From Tilletiopsis washingtonensis (lineage: Eukaryota > Basidiomycota > Exobasidiomycetes > Entylomatales): a stretch of 64,000 nt of DNA. Made by a program: the position numbers and the translations under genes. The DNA is taken from NCBI RefSeq assembly GCF_003144115.1, contig NW_020312005.1:740391-804390 (forward strand), given 5' to 3'. This document shows, piece after piece, positions 33,634-45,093 of the stretch; the first letter of the stretch is position 1, and every line of letters begins with the position of its first letter. The notes beneath the pieces are model-generated. The model was not told where the DNA came from and searched no databases. It was given only the letters and a program-made list of their open reading frames with translations.

Positions 33634-35505
33634 ATGTCGGCGCCTGCTGCACTGTCCAGCCTGACAAACTCTCAGAGGCAAGAGCTGTGCGTTGTCTCCG
33701 GCGCTGCCCATTCGCACCGCGGCTGACGCTTGAAGCACAGACACTGTGCGCTACTCGACTACCTGCATCGGCAAGGCTTCGAGTCTGCGTACGATGCTCT
33801 GAGACAGGACGCAGACCTGCCCGACTTCGAGCCGGGATCTACGAGCGCGAAGATCCAGGGCCTGCTCGAGAAGAAATGGACCGGCACCGTGCGGCTGCAG
33901 AAGAAGGTGAGCACTGCTGGAATCTCGCTGCACCGCACCCGACCTTGGCTCACCCCCAACGCGCCTGGACCAGGTGCTGGCTTCGGAACACCGCATCGCC
34001 CAGCTCGAGGCGGAACTCAAGAGTGCGCCGACTGGGCGGCGCCTCACGTCGGACGCCGACTGGATTCCATCGGACGCGCCGGCGCGCATTCTAGAAGGCC
34101 ACCGCAAGCAGGTCATGTCCGTCGTCTTCCACCCGACGTTCAGCGTGCTTGCAACGGCGAGCGACGACTGTGACGTCAAGGTCTGGGACTGGACGACCGG
34201 CGAGTGCGAGGCGACGCTCAAGGGGCACACGCAGAGCGTCAAGGACGTCGACTTTGACGGGAAGGGCGAGCGCATCGGTGAGTTGCACACGGTGGCCGCA
34301 CAGAGGCTAGAGCACCACGACCGTACCGGAGCAACGCCCATCGCCCGTAGTGCGTCAACATCGTGTGCTGACTCGATGTGTGGCCAGCGTCGTGCTCGGC
34401 AGATACGCAGATCAAGCTCTGGGACGGCAACAATCAGTGGAAGTGCGTCAAGACGCTGGCGGGGCACGAGCATGTGGTGTCGGCAGTGCGCTTCGTGCCC
34501 GGGGGTGCGCAGCTGGTGTCTGCGAGCCGCGACCAAACGATCCGGATCTGGGAGGTGTCTACTGGGTGAGTGCGCGCTGCATCAAGGCGGCGGACGACCC
34601 GACTGTGCGCATGCGTGAGCGGCGGTCTGACCAGCGCACGCCACAGGTTCTGCATTCGCACGCTCCAGACCGGCGCATGGATCAAGTGCATCTCCTTGTC
34701 CGAGGATGGCAAAACTCTGCTCACCGGCGGCGACGATCACGTGTGTGCACCTGCCTCCACCTCCTGACAGTGCACTGACGACGCGTGACGTGGTCCACAG
34801 CTGGCAAAGGCGTGGGATCTGACCACTGGCAAGATGAAGAGCGAGAGTCGCGAGCACGAGCACGTCGTCGACGCCGTCGCACTGGCACCGCCATCTGCCT
34901 ACCCGGCGCTGCGCACTCTCGGCGGCCTGGCCAAGTCGGCCGACGCCGCACCTGGCCAGTTTGCAGCGTCTGGCGATCGCGAGAAGACGGTCGTCATCTG
35001 GGACACGGCCACGGGCCAGACGATCAAGAAGCTGGTGCGTGTGCGCTGCAGTCAGTCTTGCAGTGTCACTCTGACCGCCCCTCCAGCTCGGGCACGATGG
35101 CTGGATCCGCGGTCTCGTATGGGCCCCAAGGTGCGTGCGCTGGCCCGTGCAGCCGCCGAAGCGCTGTGCTGACATCCGCCGCTTCAGCGGCCGCCACCTG
35201 ATCTCGTGCGCCGACGACGGGCGCATGCGCGTGTGGGATCTTGGCTCCGGTGGGCGGTGTTACCGCACCGTCGACAACCCGCACGACGAACTGGGCCGGT
35301 CGCGCTTCTGTGAGTCGGCTGATCGCACCAGCTGCTGTGCGCTCGAGCTGACCGCTTCCCCATAGTGACGAGCGTGGCGTGGGCTCGCGCGAAGCCGGAC
35401 GCCGGCCCGCGCCCAGACGGCGAGGCCTCGACTGCCGGCGCGTCGCGCGTCAACGCGCTCGCGACCACGGGCTCGGACTGCAGGGTGTGCGTCTGGCTGC
35501 CGTGA
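33634..35505 (+). CDS. PAC1: Nuclear distribution protein LIS1/PAC1/NudF, dynein regulator
   Basis: WD40 protein that binds cytoplasmic dynein with NudE and supports nuclear migration and hyphal growth. Exons 33634-33686, 33741-33906, 33974-34277, 34388-34565, 34647-34740, 34801-35034, 35087-35130, 35188-35309 and 35366-35505 give 444 aa, the usual length. The LisH domain is [20 protein letters not shown], formed across intron 1. A coiled coil ([18 protein letters not shown]) follows, then seven WD repeats. Examples are [73 protein letters not shown] and the last, DCRVCVWLP. The 44-nt exon 7 encodes the [13 protein letters not shown] strand. The short exon 1 with the LisH start was chosen because it restores the canonical N-terminus. 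Confidence 0.95.
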
Positions 35506-36977
35506 TGCTCGCGGTGCCTACCTGCAGCGCGTGCAGCACGTCTAGAACCCCTCTGCCCACCACACATACCCCGGGCTTGCCTACTGAATGTCACTTGCAC
35601 TGCTGCAGACTGTCGCCACGTACGGGGATGGTCTGGCGTGCTCGTCAGCCGGCCGCTCCTCGATGTCTGCGCGCGCAGTGTGGGACCCAGTGTGGCTGTG
35701 GCGTCCTGTCGTCCTGCAGCAGACATGCAGGCATGCGACGCTGGTGTGCACAGCCGGCAGACTGTCTGCTGTGCCTCCGACGCAGTTCCGCGAGTCCAGC
35801 TGCGCTTCTCTGCTGATGTTCACGGGCATCGAAGCATCGCAAGATCTGTTTCTGCCGGCGAGCAGGCAGCCGTGGGCGCTCAGTCGCCTGTATTAGGCGG
35901 CGCGCGCATCAAAAACGATCCGACGCGGCCGTAAATGGGCGGCCACGGCGTGTTGCAGGGCGCGAGCGAGCCTGCTGATTATCTGCGCGCAATGTGCATC
36001 ATTGTCGTCCGCGCCGCCGTGCGCGCGACACCTGCACCGAGCCGGCCGGACAGAGCAGTCGCTTCTGTAGCAGCAACCCTGCGCAAACGGTCGACTCGAG
36101 ACAGCACGACCGTGCGGGCTGCACATGATGGATCGAGAGGCAGGTCGAGGTCATGAGTGTCAGTCACATGCGTCGCAGCCATCCATCGGCGATGTCCGCC
36201 TTGTATGCATTGCGTGGACCGCCACTTGCAGCGCACAGCAGCATTGCCTGTACGACGCTCTGTCAAGCACTGGACCGCTGGATACGGGTCTGACGCGCTG
36301 CATGTGAGAGATCATGCGCCTCGGCATTGCGATGCCGCACCAGAGCGAAGACACACTCGATGCTGTCTCTTACCGGCTACACGCTCTCAGCTCGCTCTGT
36401 GCCGCGAGCGATCCAGCAAGAACGTGCCCGCAAGGCTCACAGGTGGAGCATCCTGCCCTGCTACGCTGTCAGCGCTCGTCTGTGGCACCAGATGGAGCAA
36501 TCTACGGCTACCGCAGCGTAGCGCTGATGCTGCAGCGCTGCTGGGCCGACTGTGGAGCCGCCAGAGGCGGCAGCGGGTCGGCGGCAGCGCGGCGCGCGGC
36601 GCGCAGCAGAAAGGGGGCGGCAGCGCGTCGCGCGACTCCCGCGGAATTGAGCCGACGCGCGCCGCCGCGCGTGCTTAGTCAGCACCTCCACCTGCACCTG
36701 CCCTGAGGATCGCCGCGCCCGCCGCGGCTCGGCTCGCCCTTCCCTCTTCACTACCATGTCATCCCCCGACCTGCCCTCATCCCCCGACCTGCACTCAGCC
36801 GTGCAGAGCTCCGACGTCTCAGCTTGTCTCGAGCATGCCTCGTAGGCCATTCACGCTCAGCACCGGACGCCAGCGAGCCCCGCCCTCTCCTGCTTAGCGC
36901 GCTGGCCCTCTCGCGTTCAGTGATCGCTCGTGCCCGTTCCTCACCGCACTGCGACGGCGCGCGCGACGACACACGCG
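35506..36977. other. Long intergenic region between LIS1 and the ZNHIT2-like gene
   Basis: 1472 bp between two plus-strand genes, with lower GC than the flanking exons. It should hold the LIS1 3' UTR and the promoter of the next gene. I found only short, domainless open frames on either strand. A non-coding transcript cannot be excluded from sequence alone. Confidence 0.5.
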
Positions 36978-38511
36978 ATGGAGGCGCTGTTGAGCATTCG
37001 GCGCTCCGCTGCGCACAATCGGCGCTTCGCTGCTGCGAGCGACCCAGAGGGTCAAGGCGAGGCGTCCTCCTCCCGCGCAGTCGGCGAGCGCTGTGCCATG
37101 TGAGTAGCGTGCATCCTTCGCCTCGCTCGATCTTCTCTCAATCGGCCACCAGATGCCGCCAGGAGGAGGCTCGCTACACCTGTCCATCGTGTCAAGCGCC
37201 GTATTGCTCGCTTCGATGCTACAGAAGCACAACGCACGCCAGCTGCTCTCAGCTATTCACCCAGCGTCTCCTCGAGTCCGACGCTCAAGAAGGCGATGCG
37301 CCCGGCGCGAGCGAGCAGGAGAGGCGAGACATTGCTGATTTGCTGGTCAGATACCGCTCGGGTGCGGCAGACGAGCGCGGCGATGGCGACGGCGAGGAGG
37401 AAGGCAGCCCTGCGTCAGTCTCTGATGTCCACGCTGATGACGGGGCGCTGCACATCGATGCGCTGACTCTTGGTGCGTGGTGGCTGGCTCGCCTTCAGCT
37501 CTGCGGGTCTATGTGCTCACCTGCCCATCGCAGACACTGCCTCTCCCGCCGAGCTTCTGAGACGCCTGACGCCGGCCCAGCGTGCGGCATTCTCCGAGTA
37601 TCTCAGCTCGGGAGACCACGCAGCGGACGAAGCGGCGACGCCCTGGTGGGAAGGCCACCCTCTGGAGCTCTCTGCTTCGTTCAAGGCCGCTTTGGCTCCT
37701 CTGCAAACGGATGGCCGAGCGCTCGGATCGAGACTGCACGCCAATCTCCTGGCGGTGGTGCTGATCTACGTGCATCTTCTCAAGACGCTGGAGCTGCGCT
37801 CGCTCTCGGACGTGATCATGCCGCCAACACAAGTCACAGTCCCGTCACACAGCCCTCCGCCGCTAGAGGCTTCCCTGCCGCTGGACGAATTGCCTCGATC
37901 AGGGCAGCAGTCCAGCAATATCGAAGATCTGCTCAGCCGCGAAGCAGCATCCTACCTGGCCACTGTGCGCACAACGCTTGCTCGTGCCGCGCCCTTCTTC
38001 GTGCACAGCCGTGGGCCAAGCGCGAGGGAAGTCATCGCGGACGCGCACGGAGCCGGAATGCGAGTGCTGGGCGCATTGACGCTCGCAGGAACCGAGGTGC
38101 GTGGTGGGCAGAAGTGCTACGCTCGCCTTCGTGTGTCACTGATGCTTCCCACGGCGTACGCAGCCCGCTGCTCATCTCCTCTCCCTCATCGACGGCGCTC
38201 AGGCGTTGCTGTTTCCGGGAGTGAGCAGCGAAGGACCGTCTCGCGTCGAGCTCGTCTTCTCCGACATTGCGCAGGCAATACCCGAGACGCTCAGAAAGGC
38301 CGCGTTCTACGCCGCCGCTTGGCGCGACAGCTCGCACGAGACACTCCGACACGACATGGCGCAAGAGCGCGCTCGCCTGTCGGCTGAAGTCGAGCGCACC
38401 GTCGACGAGGAGCGCCTTCGCGCCGTGAGAGAGCGTGAGGAGAGCATTCTGGACGCGCGGGCGGCTCGACCAGGCGCCGGCACCAGCACGCGCACGATCA
38501 ATGTCATCTGA
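36978..38511 (+). CDS. HIT-type zinc-finger protein, ZNHIT2-like
   Basis: Exons 36978-37099, 37153-37472, 37534-38096 and 38203-38511 give 437 aa. The zf-HIT finger is assembled across intron 1: ERCAICRQEEARYTCPSC, then QAPYCSLRCYRSTTHASCSQ, with the Cys/His pattern C-x2-C...C-x2-C...C-x3-C...H-x3-C. After the finger comes an acidic region. A helical domain follows with LTPAQRAAFSEYL and TPWWEGHPLEL, which matches the ZNHIT2 layout. ZNHIT2 works with the R2TP/HSP90 chaperone system in U5 snRNP and box C/D snoRNP assembly; that role is from the family. The C-terminus is a charged helix (RHDMAQERARLSAEVERT). Its TGA ends one base before the stop of the opposite gene. Confidence 0.85.
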
Positions 38512-41500
38512 TTAGAGCTGCTCCTCCCACCTCGACGGCCACTGCGCTTCAGGATGAAGTCTCTGGTGCGCCGTGCCCAGCTCCTTCCACAGGCTGCTCA
38601 ACAGGCCCTCAACGAGCATGTCCTCTTCGGCGACGTGCTGCGGCAGCTCTGCATCGCTGTAGCATTTGGCCCGAGCGAGGTCCACGAGGCGAACGATAGG
38701 CTTGCGACTGACTCCGCCGCTCGAGGAGGATTCGCTGCCGCTGCTCCGCGCAGATCTGCTCGAGATGGTGGACGGAGGCGTGACAGTTACGTCTCGCGGG
38801 TTGACGCCGTGCTTCGCGGGAGATGCAGAGCCGCTGAAGCTAGGACAGGTCGGAGGCGTCAACAGCTTCCCGACCTGATGCTGTCCCGACCGTTTAGCTG
38901 CCGGAGCGTTGCGCGGCGTTGATGCTCGTACGCGCGTCGAGTCTGCGTCATGAAGTGGCGCCGGTTTGAGGTCGTTGATGCGCACGCAAATGTTGCGGAG
39001 AGCGACATCGCCATGGCACCAGCCGCTTTGATGCAGCGCTGCGAAGCACCGCTGCACCTCTGTGACGAGTTGACGTGCCTCGGAGCAGGTAAATCCCAGC
39101 ACATCCAGCAGATCTTCAACGGCAAGCTGTTGGGACGACACTGAGCATAGCAGCGGCAAATGCATCGCCGTCTTACTCACAGAGCAGCCGGCGTCAGCGA
39201 AGGCGAAGAAGGTCTTGCCGCCGCGGAAAACTCCCAGCAGTGGAGCGACAGACTCTGCGAGCACATGCGGTGGCAACTGTCGCACCACAACTGCCTCGCG
39301 CGCGGGCCCGTCCTCCAGTCCCGCCATCGCTAACAGCGTGGCATCACCCATGTACGCCTCGCCCGCATCTCGATCGTACTTCGCGATGCACGGCTCGTGA
39401 CCTGGCAAGGCGCAGCGCCCGTTGGCCCCAAGCCGCCCACCCGCAGCTATCACATCCTCTGTCTCTCGGTACGACAGACTGGGACACCACGCCGGCGGCT
39501 CGCTAGAGATGAGTGCCGGCCCCGAGACGATGCAGCCGACGTGAGCGACGGCGAAGCGTCCCCTCGCTGCTTCTACTCCGCGACACAGCAGGAAGCGCCG
39601 ACCGCCATAAGCTGGGGCGTCCGGCGCGGGCTCGATCGCGGGCGACGCTGGGCCGGTAGCCCGTGCGAGCGCGCGGTCGGGGCCTTTTTGATCGCCTTGC
39701 TCAGCAATGTGCGGCGCGCCATCTCCATCTGGATCCGCGGTCGGAGGCGGTCGCGCGTCTCCGCTGTTCTCGTCCGCATCGAGAGGTTGCGGGTCGAGCT
39801 CGGGCGACCGTGCCTCGGAATCCATGGGGGGCCAGAACGGCGCGATGTGCACTTTCTCGTTCAGCAGCTCGACGGCGCGAAGGCTGAGGGCTAAGATGTG
39901 GGCGACGATGTTGCAGGACGAGTCGACGGTGAATGCATGTTGCGAGCAGCCTTGATGCGGCGACGTAGCTGCAGGACAGTGCGGCAGTGCAGCTTGACGA
40001 ATGTTATCGTCGGCGGCGGCAAGCTGGTCGGAGACCTCGAGGGCGCATACCGCCTTGTGAACGTGGATGTTCGCCTTCGGCTCGGCAGCGTCCAGCATGC
40101 CGTCTGCACAGTCGCGCTCCAGAGCGATGACAGCGTTGCTTGTGAGCAGCACGCTAACCGGGGTGCAGTGACGGCCATTTGACGCGACAGTTGGTCGAGG
40201 AGGTCGTGAGACTTTTCCCCCCAGCCTCGGCTTGACTCGAGCATCGGCGCCTGCTTGATCGAAGCGGGTCCGTGGCAGAGCAGCGCATACGCTGCGAAGC
40301 AGAGCTGGACGAAGGGCTTCATCTGGACGACGGCCGCAACGCGAGCGGTGCGGTCTTTTGCGTCGACGGGCGGACCTGACAGAGCAACACCGCTGGTCAG
40401 CTGTTGACCAGAGCCTGATGCGGACGGTGACCTACGGTAAATGCAGTAGAAGTCCGCCCTGACTTGATGGTCGCTGCGCTGCGATGCTAGGCACGTGTTG
40501 GAAGATGTCGACGCAGCGACGCCCGTCTGCGAGGGCTCGCTCGACGGCCCCGAGTTCCTTGAGCTCGGGAAAGAGAGACACGAGTCGCGTAAAGTCTCTC
40601 TCGCCGACCCAGAACAGCATCGCTGTGTCGCCCTGGCTCTGGGTGATGGACGTCATACAGAGCGCGGTGACCATGCGGAACAGGCCCTCCTCGTTGAGCC
40701 TCTGGAACTCGTGCTCATCCAGATCGTGATGCCTGATACGACCGCTTGGAGGAGGCCGCAGCTTCGGATTGAAGTTCGGCGTGTCCAGTCCCATTTCTTC
40801 CCACAGACGCTCCGGGAACGTCGCGGCACGGATCGGCGATGGAGGCGTCGGCGTGTGGCGACTCGCCTCTGGTGCGAGCAAAGCATCGAGCGCTCGCGCT
40901 CCGAGTTGATGGAGCAAAGGCCACAAGGGCGTCGGCCCGTGAGTTCGTGTCGCGGCAAAAGGCGCTTCGTCGGGAAGCATGCGTGCTTCGCACACTTTCA
41001 GAGATGCCCAACGCCTCCGCCACGGCGCGACGACTGCCGAGGCGGCAGACGCTCGCTGATTTGAGGCGTCAGAGTCACGCGATGATTGCTCAGGCACATC
41101 GCTGCCGCGGGACGCCAGATCTGACGCCTTCGAGTGCGTCGTCTTGAGTTGCTTCTCTGGTCTAGAGGCCGTTTCATTCGTGCCTGGCTGCTGCGTCATG
41201 TTGCGCGTCTCGCTCCGCCGGATTGTACTCTCCTTCGCTTCTGAGACGGAATTCTCGGCGACGCGGGCGAAGAACGTTCGAACGCGACGGAGGGAGAAAG
41301 GCTTGCGCTCACCGGGACTGATGACCCAGGGCTCGAGGAGGTCGAGGCCGCTCTCGGTGTCTGCGCCGTCCGGCTGCTGCACTGGCCCTTCCCGCAGGTC
41401 ATCGAAGAAGCGGGACGGCTCCCGTGAGCGGGCGATCTCGCGGAACGACGATGGCCTCGCTATCATCAGGGCTGCATCGTCGACGAGGCACGTGACAATT

Positions 41501-41514
41501 TGCTGCGGAGCCAT
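38512..41514 (-). CDS. Protein-kinase-like protein, tentatively fungal-type (FunK1-like)
   Basis: A 943-aa model from 41514, or about 925 aa if the stop-free 54-nt intron at 39127-39180 is also removed. Likely introns are about 40463-40376 (boundaries uncertain) and 40232-40150 (GTCAAG donor; restores LEDVLLTSNAVIALERD). The first third is Ser/Arg-rich, then a folded stretch TAMLFWVGERDFTRLVSLFP. The kinase-like part carries CFAALHQSGWCHGDVALRNI, an HGD-type catalytic loop with downstream Asn, and RKPIVRLVDLARAK, a D-L-A in place of DFG. A Ser/Pro-rich insert separates them. Basidiomycete FunK1 proteins share this layout, but the assignment is tentative, and activity is uncertain given the HGD and DLA variants. 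Confidence 0.65.
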
Positions 41515-42368
41515 GGTGGGAGAGCGGGCTGTGCCACATCGGCGCGCGCGGCTCGCAGCTGGTGCACTCGACGACGGGACGCAGGAGCTTGCGGACGTCT
41601 CCTGCTGCAGTGCAAGACTCGGGCGAACTCCTGCATGCCAGGGAAGCCAGAGATCGTCAGAGGATGCTGTTCATCGGGCAGGATGCTGCTGCATGACTGA
41701 CCGCGTGCTCCTGCGTCTCCAGTTTGCGCCGCGTGAGGTTGATGCGCCGCGCGGGGCGTGTGGAGGGAGATCGGCGCAGACCAGCGCAGTCACGCTGAAT
41801 TGACATCGCGGCAGGCGTCAGTCCAGACACGACGGATCTGTGATACGACTCGCACCTGAGCGCCGCGTGGCAGGTGTGGCCGGCCCGACCGGGCAGGCAG
41901 TGAAGAGGCGTCGGTAACTGCGGCGGGGGTGCTGGTGGGTGAGGAGAGAGGGGTGCGGGGCGGCGCCTCGGCACACGAGGTGCGGCGCATCAGCAAACGG
42001 CTGCGGCGCGCGCGGCAGCGGCAACGGCAGATGATGCAGGTAGCGCTCTACGCTCGACTGGACTTCGCCCGTTTTCATCTCGTGCATTCGCCATTGCTGC
42101 CGCGCGAGATGACTGAGCAGCAGAACGCCAGAGCCAGCGCAGCGCAAGTCTGCTGCTTGCCATGCATTGTGCTCTGCGTGAATGCGGGCGCTGTGCCGTT
42201 CGATTGTGTACGCGCGGGCGCCCACCCGAAGGTGCTGGGGTGTGGACGCCTGCCCGGTCCTCCTCCAGCGGCGCCGGGAAGAAGCAGTGTATTATGGTCT
42301 TGCGTGCGCGTACAACTGGCGCTGGCAGGGGACGCATATCTGGGCGCTGTGCGGCATGCGGTCACAGC
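41515..42368. other. Intergenic region between two minus-strand genes
   Basis: 854 bp holding the AP-2 mu 3' UTR and the kinase-like gene promoter. Several short open frames exist on both strands; none shows a recognisable domain or needs-met splice structure. No gene called. Confidence 0.5.
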
Positions 42369-44347
42369 TCAGAAGCGCACGGCATACGTGCCCTGCGCCC
42401 GGGTGAGATAGCGCACCCATTTCACGCTTTGGTCTGCTCGTTGATGCGGGTCAGCTCGGGGCGCGGTGTGACAGTCATCATGGCATCACGCACAATTGCT
42501 CTTCTCAAAGACCTGTGGATCGGACAGCGCGGAGGTGGGTGCTCAGAGGTCAGCTTTGTTGCCCGAGCCGCGCTTGAGCGACACGCACCTTCAGGAAGCG
42601 CACGAGCAGCCCTGACGCGGTGAACATGAGCACCTGGAAGTCGACTTCGATCGGTGCGCGGCTCCATGTCTTCTGCGTAGTGGTGGCGCTGCGCTCAAGG
42701 TCGGCCTGCAGCGTCACCTCGGTCATGCCCTGCATCTTGGGGATCCTGCGCAGCGCAACGTCAGGTGCAGACAGGCGGCACAGGCAGCGGGGCGCGACTC
42801 ACTTCCACACGATCAGGTTGTCTGCGGGCACGTACTTGGCCTTGCCGAGCAGCACCTGGCACTTGACATTCGTCGTGTTGAGCGGCGTGGGGATGCGCAG
42901 CACGATGTTCGAGCCGCTGAGCTTGGCGTCAAAGTTGGCCTTGAGGTTGATGTTGTACTCGACGCGGCTCTTCGAGACCTCGTCGACGATGGGGTGCACC
43001 TTGAACGGCAGATTGACATTCGTCGTCGACCGGTAGCTGCACGGCCCAGCTCAGCTAGGCAGCGCAGAGTGCGGTGCGGCGCAGCTGCTGCACTCACCGC
43101 ATGAGCTCAAACTCGCCGTCGGGCGGGGTGAAGCTGATGCTCCGGTCGGTCTCGTACTTGTTCAGCTTGACGCACTGGTGGAACTGGCAGCTGTCGAGCT
43201 CGACATCCGCAGCATCCGACGCCGCACCTCGTTTCCGATCGCTGATGCGCGTGTCAGAGCCGGGCGAGGCGTGCATTGCCGGCGCCACTCACCTCTTCTC
43301 GAGCACGAGCTTGTCGTTGAGCCCGAACTTGCACTCGGGCACGCCGCTCAGATATGCGCGCATGAGAATCTGCCCGTCGACATCGGCGCGCAGCACATTT
43401 CCTGCGCGAGGAGGAGCGTCAGAGGGCGCAGCGGCCGGAGAGGCGTGCAATGCGACGCACCCTTGGCGCCCATCATCAGATTGACATTCTCAATGACGTC
43501 GACGAACGCCTCGTTCTTGCGGTACTTGACGTCGGCTCGCCGCCAGCTCGTCGCGCCGGTGGCCTGGATGGTGATCTTGGCGCTGTCCTCGCGCACCGCC
43601 TGCTCCGACTTGACGCCCTCGGTGGTGATGTACATCTTCAGCGTGTCGGTCTCGCTGTTCTGCGGATAGCCAAAGTCGAGGATCTCTGCGCAGTCAAGTC
43701 AGTGCCTGATGCCGCGGGCAGTGCGGTGCAGGACATGGCGCACCGTCCAGCAGCTCGTAGAAGAGGACAAAGTTGTTCTTGATCGCCTCCTCGTCCACCT
43801 TGCCAAAGTAGCTGCGTCCGATCTGGATGGCGCGATAGAGGAACTCAAAGACGAGCGCAGCGTTGGCGTTGCATCTGTGGCTCGCCGTCAGCCGCTGTGC
43901 CATCGCCCCGGGGTGTGCGCCCAGGCGCAGGCGCCCGATGGAGCTGGCCTGCGCACCGCCTTCAGCAGCCCTGCCACATCTAGGCCGCACTTGAGCAGAG
44001 CAGACACTCACTTTGTCACGGCGACCACATAGATGTTCTCGTGGCGTACATGGAAGAAGCTGGTGCTGCCGAGGGTGATGATGGGCGAACGGACGTCCGG
44101 GTTCGACACGACCTGGATGCGAAAGATGTCCGCGATGGAGCGTCTGGGCGGAAGCGACAGGTCAGAGCAGGAGCGCGCAGGACGCCCAGCGGCGCTACGC
44201 ACTTGAGGTCGGACCGGAAGAGGCGCGAGATGAGCACCTCGCCCTTCTGATTGAAGATGAAGAAGGCCTGCGACGTGACCGCGTCAGCGCGGCCAACCGA
44301 CGGGCGGCGGTGCGCCCAAGGGGTCTGTGCAGACGCACGGAGATCAT
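42369..44347 (-). CDS. AP-2 clathrin adaptor complex, mu subunit
   Basis: Medium chain that binds tyrosine-based sorting signals in endocytic cargo at the plasma membrane. Eleven exons: 44347-44339, 44267-44203, 44143-44012, 43874-43744, 43685-43461, 43401-43293, 43241-43098, 43036-42803, 42745-42589, 42512-42494 and 42433-42369. They give 429 aa, close to the human 435. The start is [21 protein letters not shown], with a first coding exon of only 9 nt. Diagnostic stretches include [53 protein letters not shown] and [14 protein letters not shown]. The C-terminus reads [20 protein letters not shown] and ends YAVRF, formed across a 19-nt exon. AP-2 rather than AP-1 fits [14 protein letters not shown] and the TSFFHV segment. 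Confidence 0.94.
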
Positions 44348-45093
44348 GGCGCCGCAATGAGTGAGCCGTAATGCTGCAGGTCGCACGCAGAAGTTGAGCG
44401 GTCGACCTCTCTCGGAGAGCGATGCGTGCCGACCGGCGCTGGCGCTCCAGCGGCAGAGACTGGGCTTCTGCCACAGGCGCTGCCCGGGCTAGACTCCGAG
44501 ACGCGAGCGATGTCTGCACACCGAGGTATGCTGTGTGCGGCCTGCGGTCTGGACGCTCTGAGAGCAGATGGATCGGCGGGCGCGGCCGTGCGAGTGGCAA
44601 GCTCAGAGCGCGACGAAAGGCGGGAGAGGCGAGGTATCGAGCGGAAGGGTGTCGGAGATCGGAGCCTGGGCAAGCGGACGCGTAGACTGCGGGCAAGGAG
44701 AAGCGAGCGAGAGAGCCGCGAGCAGCGCAGTGGAGTGTGGCAGGGTTGATGTGGTGGAGAGACATGCGGGGTCAGAGAGGCGCTTGCTGCCCGAGTCGAG
44801 TGCCTTGCCCCGTGCACCGCCGGGCGCGGCGCGGCGCTGCGCTCGTGCGAGAGCGAGACGAGCCGCGGCGAGCGCCGCGGCGGCGCAAGACAAGCAGCCG
44901 CGAATCCGCCTTCCAGTCCGTGGCGCAACGCCTGCCGGGCTTCTTCCCTCTCCTCCACGTCCAGCGCTCTGACTCTCAGCCCAGCTTCTGCCCGCCCCCA
45001 CGCTCCGTGCTGGCTGCCACGCCGGGCACTCTGCCTCGACCCCCGCTGCGTCTCCTTGCCTGCCGCTGCCGACGCGCGCAAGGCTCGCCGGCC
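44348..45093. promoter_or_regulatory. Divergent promoter region, AP-2 mu / cyclin
   Basis: 746 bp between opposed ATGs; GA-rich on the plus strand around 44600-44740, C-rich near 44940-45060. No coding exon or named site supported. Confidence 0.5.

Noticed and set aside
32925-34094. Plus-strand frame of 389 codons across the LIS1 5' region
   Set aside because: Runs in a different frame from the LisH/WD40 exons and has biased composition; LIS1 exons explain the locus.
41818-42337. Two overlapping minus-strand frames between the kinase-like gene and AP-2 mu
   Set aside because: One segment (MKTGEVQSSVERYLHHLP) looks mildly protein-like, but I could not build a supported gene around it.
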